Shown in pieces: positions 60,721-64,000 of a DNA stretch of 64,000 nt. Numbering within the stretch: the stretch's first letter is position 1; every line of letters begins with the position of its first letter. The DNA is from Candidatus Gallimonas merdae (GTDB lineage: Bacteria; Bacillota; Clostridia; Christensenellales; Borkfalkiaceae), in NCBI GenBank assembly GCA_904419525.1, contig CAJFRT010000002.1, positions 124,001 to 188,000 of the forward strand. Direction: 5' to 3'. The notes beneath the pieces were generated by a model. It saw only the letters and a list, made by a program, of their open reading frames with translations, did not search any database and was not told the DNA's origin. A program made the position numbers and the translations under genes.

Positions 60721-61617
60721 TTACTTGCACTCGATGGGCGTGCCGTAAGCGAACAGATCGAAGAGCTGCTGGAAGGTGACGTTCGTGAGAGGACTGTCCT
60801 TATGGACGACCACCGCGATGCCGTCGATGGCGATCTGTGCGACCGTAAGAGAAGTTTCATCGCCCTTCGCCGCTCTCGAAATCATACCGAACTCGGCGGA
60901 GCCGTCATTGACTGCCGCGAGCGCTTCGCCCGAACCGCTGCCTCCCCAGGTGATCGTCGTGCCGGGATTTTCCGCCATGTACGCCTTGGCAAGCTCCTCG
61001 ATCAGCGGCTGCAGCGAGGTGGAACCGTGCAGGTTGATGTCACCCGACTTCACGGTGCCTGCCGTATAGGTGCCGACGCCTGCGGGCTTCTCGACATCGA
61101 TGTACTCCTTTTTAAGGATCTCGAGGCCGTCAGCCGACCAAATGTAGGCAAGGAAATCGGCAGCAAGGGGATTGCTCGTGAGCGTCTCCGCCTTATAGAT
61201 GAGATTGAAGGGGCGGGAGAGCTCGTAGTTCCCTGCCTTGACGTTATCCACCGTTGCGTCCTTTCCGTTGACCTGAACAGCCTTGATCTTATCGGTGTTC
61301 GCCGCAACGGATCCGAGAGAGATATAGCCGAGGAGAGAGGAATTCCCCGAGACCTGCGTGACGACCTGACCCGTCGTACCGACGCTGATGCCCCAGGTCT
61401 GCTCAAGATCCATATCCTCAAGCGCAACACCCTCGTTTCCGTCCTTGTCCGTTCCCGTCACAAGTTCGTCGAACGCACTGCGCGTACCCGAACCCGGCGT
61501 ACGGGAGATCGCCGTCGTGATCTTGTCTGCAATTGCGCCGTTGCACCCCGTCATCAGCCCCACTGCCGTGACGGACATCGCCGCCGCCAAACCGATCGCC
61601 AGAATCTTCTTGTTCAT
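60721..61617 (-). CDS. pstS: phosphate-binding lipoprotein PstS
   Basis: 298 residues, the ligand-binding subunit of the phosphate importer. The signal peptide ends at lipobox Cys25 (GLMTGC). The phosphate-site motif SRTPGSGTRSAF near residue 38 and SLGSVAANTDKIKAV fit the short Firmicutes type. AAAGGAG precedes the start. It is the first gene of pstS-pstCA-pstB-phoU and sits behind a Pho-box promoter. Confidence 0.95.
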   Translation of the reverse strand: MNKKILAIGLAAAMSVTAVGLMTGCNGAIADKITTAISRTPGSGTRSAFDELVTGTDKDGNEGVALEDMDLEQTWGISVGTTGQVVTQVSGNSSLLGYISLGSVAANTDKIKAVQVNGKDATVDNVKAGNYELSRPFNLIYKAETLTSNPLAADFLAYIWSADGLEILKKEYIDVEKPAGVGTYTAGTVKSGDINLHGSTSLQPLIEELAKAYMAENPGTTITWGGSGSGEALAAVNDGSAEFGMISRAAKGDETSLTVAQIAIDGIAVVVHKDSPLTNVTFQQLFDLFAYGTPIECK

Positions 61618-61667
61618 AGTTTTGTTCTCCTTTTTTCATTCCTTTTCGCTTTTTCTTTTGTGCCTAT

Positions 61668-61720
61668 ATGATAGCATGCAGTTGTAATGATTCCCGCACA
61701 AATTTGTCACGAAGTTGTAA
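61668..61720 (-). promoter_or_regulatory. Pho-box promoter of the pst operon
   Basis: Minus strand: TTACAA (61715-61720), TGACAA (61704-61709), TGCGGG (61693-61698) and TTACAA (61682-61687) are spaced exactly 11 bp apart, the layout of PhoP/PhoB-binding direct repeats. The last repeat is 8 bp before TATCAT (61668-61673), which has an extended TGC. Confidence 0.8.
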
Positions 61721-61734
61721 ATTTTTTTGCCGAC

Positions 61735-61754
61735 TTGTAAAAAATTTTTTACAA
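61735..61754. repeat. perfect 20-bp AT palindrome upstream of the Pho box
   Basis: TTGTAAAAAA followed by its exact complement TTTTTTACAA; the end matches the Pho-box half-site. It overlaps the first copy of the 36-bp direct repeat. Confidence 0.8.
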
Positions 61755-61775
61755 TTGAAGCGCCTTTTATTCCTT
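61740..61775. repeat. 36-bp direct repeat, copy 1
   Basis: 34 of 36 bases match 61918-61953. It begins with A5T6 and contains ACAATTG and AGCGCCTTTTAT. Confidence 0.85.
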
Positions 61776-61854
61776 ATATTAATATGGGCAGCTGACCGGC
61801 CGTTCTATCCGTTCCGGCCGCCCTTTCTTCTTTCTCCGCAGATTTTTGACTGCA

Positions 61855-61899
61855 AAAGAACGCGCCGTCGGCGCAACATGCGTCGACGGCGCGTTCTTT
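61855..61899. terminator. terminator of the nucleoside hydrolase gene
   Basis: A 16-bp perfect stem (61855-61870 with 61884-61899), inner hairpin loop, and T3-T4 tails on both strands. Confidence 0.85.
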
Positions 61900-61917
61900 C
61901 CGATCCGTCCGGACGAT

Positions 61918-61953
61918 AAAAATTTTTTACAATTGGAGCGCCTTTTATCCCTT
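61918..61953. repeat. 36-bp direct repeat, copy 2
   Basis: Near-identical to 61740-61775 but without the perfect palindrome; it lies between the nucleoside hydrolase stop codon and the terminator. Confidence 0.85.
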
Positions 61954-62006
61954 TCGATCATGCAACGCCGCCGGAATCTGTCCCTGAAAGCCGTGCTCTC
62001 GGACCG

Positions 62007-62810
62007 TCAGGCCTCCATGATATCTTCATACGGTTTCCCGAGCACATAGCGCGCGACGGTGAGCCGGTTGCCGTCGCGGTCGGTCGCCGCGTATGTTTCA
62101 AACCATTCGGGATGCCGCAGGACCTTTACGGCCATATCGTCCCAGATATAACACCCCTTTTCGCCCGAAACAAAGGTCATTTCCCGCGCCCGACGCACGA
62201 TTTTTGCAAGAAAACCCGTACCTGCAGGCGGATTTTTCTGAATATTGAGCGCAGGCACGCGGCAGGTGTCCATCGTCACGGCGACGTGCGGCCAGGTGCG
62301 CACGGCAATCGAAAACGCCTCCCTGTCCAGCGCATGATTGAATTCGTAGCCATGGAAATTTGGCTCTTCGGCAATATTCCCGCCCATAAAAACGAACCTG
62401 CGGGCATTTTTATGCGCGAGAATGCGGGGCACGAGCGTCATGGGGCCCAGACTCAGAAGGTCAAATTCCCCGCTCAGCTCCTCCAGCCACTGTGCAAAGG
62501 GAACGACCGGGGCGCAGAACCCCGCGGCATCGGAAAACAGATCCCCCATGCCGTCCTCGCCGTGAATGGTCTTGAGGAATTCATAGGGCTGCGCCTCCCC
62601 CGTCGTGTCCACGACGGTGAGCGGCACCGTTCCGAACGGAAGGTGCGCCACGAGTTTTTTCGCGTTTTCCAGCGAAACTTCGGGCGGGACATTTCCGCCC
62701 GCCGCAACCAGCACCGCCTCCGAATAGCCGTCCTGCGCGGCGTGCGCAAGGGCATCGGCCGTCGCGGCGGCGTCGTCCAGGCCGTAATCACAGCAAAGAA
62801 TGAGTTTCAT
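62007..62810 (-). CDS. inosine-uridine nucleoside hydrolase-like protein
   Basis: 267 residues. The metal/ribose motif DYGLDDAAA near residue 8 is the degenerate form of DxDxxxDD. The loop IHGEDGMGDLF and the downstream ALNIQKNP/VTMDTCRV positions match the nucleoside hydrolase family, which cleaves nucleosides to base and ribose. The first two Asp of the motif are replaced in part (CCDYGLDD), so substrate or metal use may differ. The ATG at 62810 is 7 bases after TATAAT, so the mRNA is probably leaderless. Confidence 0.85.
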   Translation of the reverse strand: MKLILCCDYGLDDAAATADALAHAAQDGYSEAVLVAAGGNVPPEVSLENAKKLVAHLPFGTVPLTVVDTTGEAQPYEFLKTIHGEDGMGDLFSDAAGFCAPVVPFAQWLEELSGEFDLLSLGPMTLVPRILAHKNARRFVFMGGNIAEEPNFHGYEFNHALDREAFSIAVRTWPHVAVTMDTCRVPALNIQKNPPAGTGFLAKIVRRAREMTFVSGEKGCYIWDDMAVKVLRHPEWFETYAATDRDGNRLTVARYVLGKPYEDIMEA

Positions 62811-62816
62811 ACCCAC

Positions 62817-62845
62817 ATTATAGCACGGCGCGCCCCTTTTTACAA
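62817..62845 (-). promoter_or_regulatory. promoter of the nucleoside hydrolase, -35 inside a hairpin loop
   Basis: Minus strand: TTGTAA (62840-62845), 17-bp spacer, TATAAT (62817-62822). The -35 lies in the loop of the hairpin at 62828-62856. Confidence 0.85.
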
Positions 62846-62856
62846 GGGGCGCGCCG
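62828..62856 (-). terminator. GC hairpin after asnS
   Basis: A perfect 11-bp stem (GGCGCGCCCCT with its complement) between asnS and the next promoter. There is no U-tract, so termination is uncertain. Confidence 0.55.
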
Positions 62857-62866
62857 AAATTCATCT

Positions 62867-64000
62867 TTACATAATGTTTTTGACCGTACGCGGGAAGAGC
62901 ACGACGTCGCGGATGTTCTCCATGCCCGTCACGTACATGACGAAGCGGTCAAATCCCAATCCGAATCCGCCGTGCGGCGCCGTTCCGAATTTTCTGAGAT
63001 CGAGATACTGCTCGTAGGAGGCCAGATCCATGCCCCTTGCCTGCATCGCGGCAAGCAGTTTGTCGGGATCGGCCTCGCGTTCGCTTCCGCCGATGATCTC
63101 GCCGATGCCGGGAACAAGCAGATCGGTCGCCGCGACCGTCTTCCCGTCCGCGTTCTGCTTCATATAGAACGACTTGATCTCCTTGGGGTAGTTGACGACG
63201 AACACGGGCTTCCGATAGACCTGTTCCGTGATATATTTTTCATGCTCCGTCTGCAGATCGCAGCCCCATTCCACGGGGAACTGGAACTTCACGTCCGCCT
63301 TTTTCAAAAGCTCGATGGCGTCCGTATAGTCGAGCACCGCAAAGCTGCTCTCCACGATGTTGGAAAGTTTCGCTTTCAGGCCGTTTTCCACAAACCTTTC
63401 AAAGAAGTCCATTTCGGCGGGGCATTCCTCCAGCACGGCGCGCACGACGTACTTGATCATGTCCTCGGCGACCTCCATGACTTCGGGAAGTTCCGCAAAC
63501 GCGATCTCGGGCTCGACGTGCCAGAACTCTGCGAGATGGCGCGTCGTGTTGGAATTCTCCGCACGGAAGGAAGGCCCGAACGTGTAGATCCTGCCCAGCG
63601 CCATGGCCGCGACTTCCCCTTCCAGCTGTCCGGAGACGGAGAGCCCCGCTTTCTGGCCGAAAAAGTCTTCCTTGTAATATGCTTCCTCGCTGTCATATGC
63701 GGCGTTCCAGGGCTGCGTCGTCACACGGAACATCTCCCCCGCGCCCTCGCAGTCGCTGGCAGTGATGAGCGGCGTGTGGATATAGTAAAATCTGTTTTCG
63801 TGGAAATAGCGGTGGATCGCCTGCGCCGCCACGCTGCGCACGCGGAAGACCGCGGAAAACATGTTCGTGCGCAGTCTCAGATGCGGGATCCCGCGGAGGA
63901 ATTCCAGCGTGGTGCGCTTCTTCTGAATGGGATAGTCGTTCGGGCATCTGCCGAGCAGCGTCACGCTCTCGGCGTTCAGCTCCGCCCCGTCCCCCTTAAA
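62867..64000 (-). CDS. asnS: asparaginyl-tRNA synthetase, C-terminal part (partial)
   Basis: 378 residues are visible; the N-terminal anticodon-binding domain continues past the window edge. Class II motif 2 ([19 protein letters not shown]) and motif 3 ([17 protein letters not shown]) are intact. The frame runs unbroken from base 64000 to the stop. It charges tRNA-Asn with asparagine. An in-frame GTG at 63964 is internal and not the start. Confidence 0.96.
   Translation of the reverse strand, partial: FKGDGAELNAESVTLLGRCPNDYPIQKKRTTLEFLRGIPHLRLRTNMFSAVFRVRSVAAQAIHRYFHENRFYYIHTPLITASDCEGAGEMFRVTTQPWNAAYDSEEAYYKEDFFGQKAGLSVSGQLEGEVAAMALGRIYTFGPSFRAENSNTTRHLAEFWHVEPEIAFAELPEVMEVAEDMIKYVVRAVLEECPAEMDFFERFVENGLKAKLSNIVESSFAVLDYTDAIELLKKADVKFQFPVEWGCDLQTEHEKYITEQVYRKPVFVVNYPKEIKSFYMKQNADGKTVAATDLLVPGIGEIIGGSEREADPDKLLAAMQARGMDLASYEQYLDLRKFGTAPHGGFGLGFDRFVMYVTGMENIRDVVLFPRTVKNIM

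Overview
The window comes from a GC-rich Gram-positive member of the Clostridia (Firmicutes). Signs of this are strong GGAGG ribosome sites, near-consensus SigA promoters with extended -10 TGn motifs, many lipobox lipoproteins, a PhoP/PhoR-Pst system, GH43 and GH51 arabinose-releasing enzymes, and very large BspA-type leucine-rich-repeat (LRR) and InlB-type surface proteins. These features fit an uncultured gut Clostridia such as a Christensenellales-like lineage, but the exact taxon is inference. I see no phage, IS element or CRISPR array.

Layout. 1-768: tail of a membrane-anchored SH3-like surface protein. 875-1891: GH43-type glycosidase. 1974-4102 (minus): uracil uptake and salvage (upp, uraA-type permease). 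4582-5229: tRNA-Val(CAC) on the minus strand, a small acidic protein, and tRNA-Ala(CGC). 5272-7606: an AT-rich island just 3' of tRNA-Ala with one S41-type lipoprotein peptidase. 7684-32693 (minus): the dominant feature, a 25 kb single-strand locus. In transcription order it encodes a 2,924-residue LRR/InlB lipoprotein, a membrane protein, a MoxR AAA+ ATPase, a DUF58 protein, a BatA-like VWA protein, a second membrane protein with two VWA motifs, an LRR lipoprotein and a 1,762-residue InlB-repeat lipoprotein. This looks like a MoxR/VWA machine dedicated to giant surface lipoproteins. The 2,924-residue gene has its own consensus promoter and a structured leader of about 260 nt.

33346-37733 (plus): a MacB-like ABC exporter, then an MscS channel with a small membrane partner. 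37744-48102 is mixed: ABC-F protein, alpha/beta hydrolase, DUF368 (PopT-type) membrane protein, NADP-type glutamate dehydrogenase, esterase, an anchored surface protein, an RluA-type pseudouridine synthase and a SAM methyltransferase. 48227-51192 (plus): a lipid-anchored serpin, a hexapeptide acetyltransferase and a DUF1848 protein. 51257-53185: GH51 arabinofuranosidase. 53287-61617 (minus): a complete phosphate module, pstS-pstCA(fused)-pstB-phoU followed by a Na/Pi cotransporter and the PhoP-PhoR-like pair. An 11-bp-period Pho-box array sits in front of pstS. 62007-64000 (minus): nucleoside hydrolase and the 3' part of asnS.

Three recurring regulatory features stand out. Three genes (39459, 48102, 62810) have their start codon exactly 7 nt after a TATAAT box, so their mRNAs are probably leaderless. 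Perfect GC-rich hairpins separate almost all convergent genes. A 36-bp element is duplicated on both sides of the terminator between the nucleoside hydrolase and pstS.
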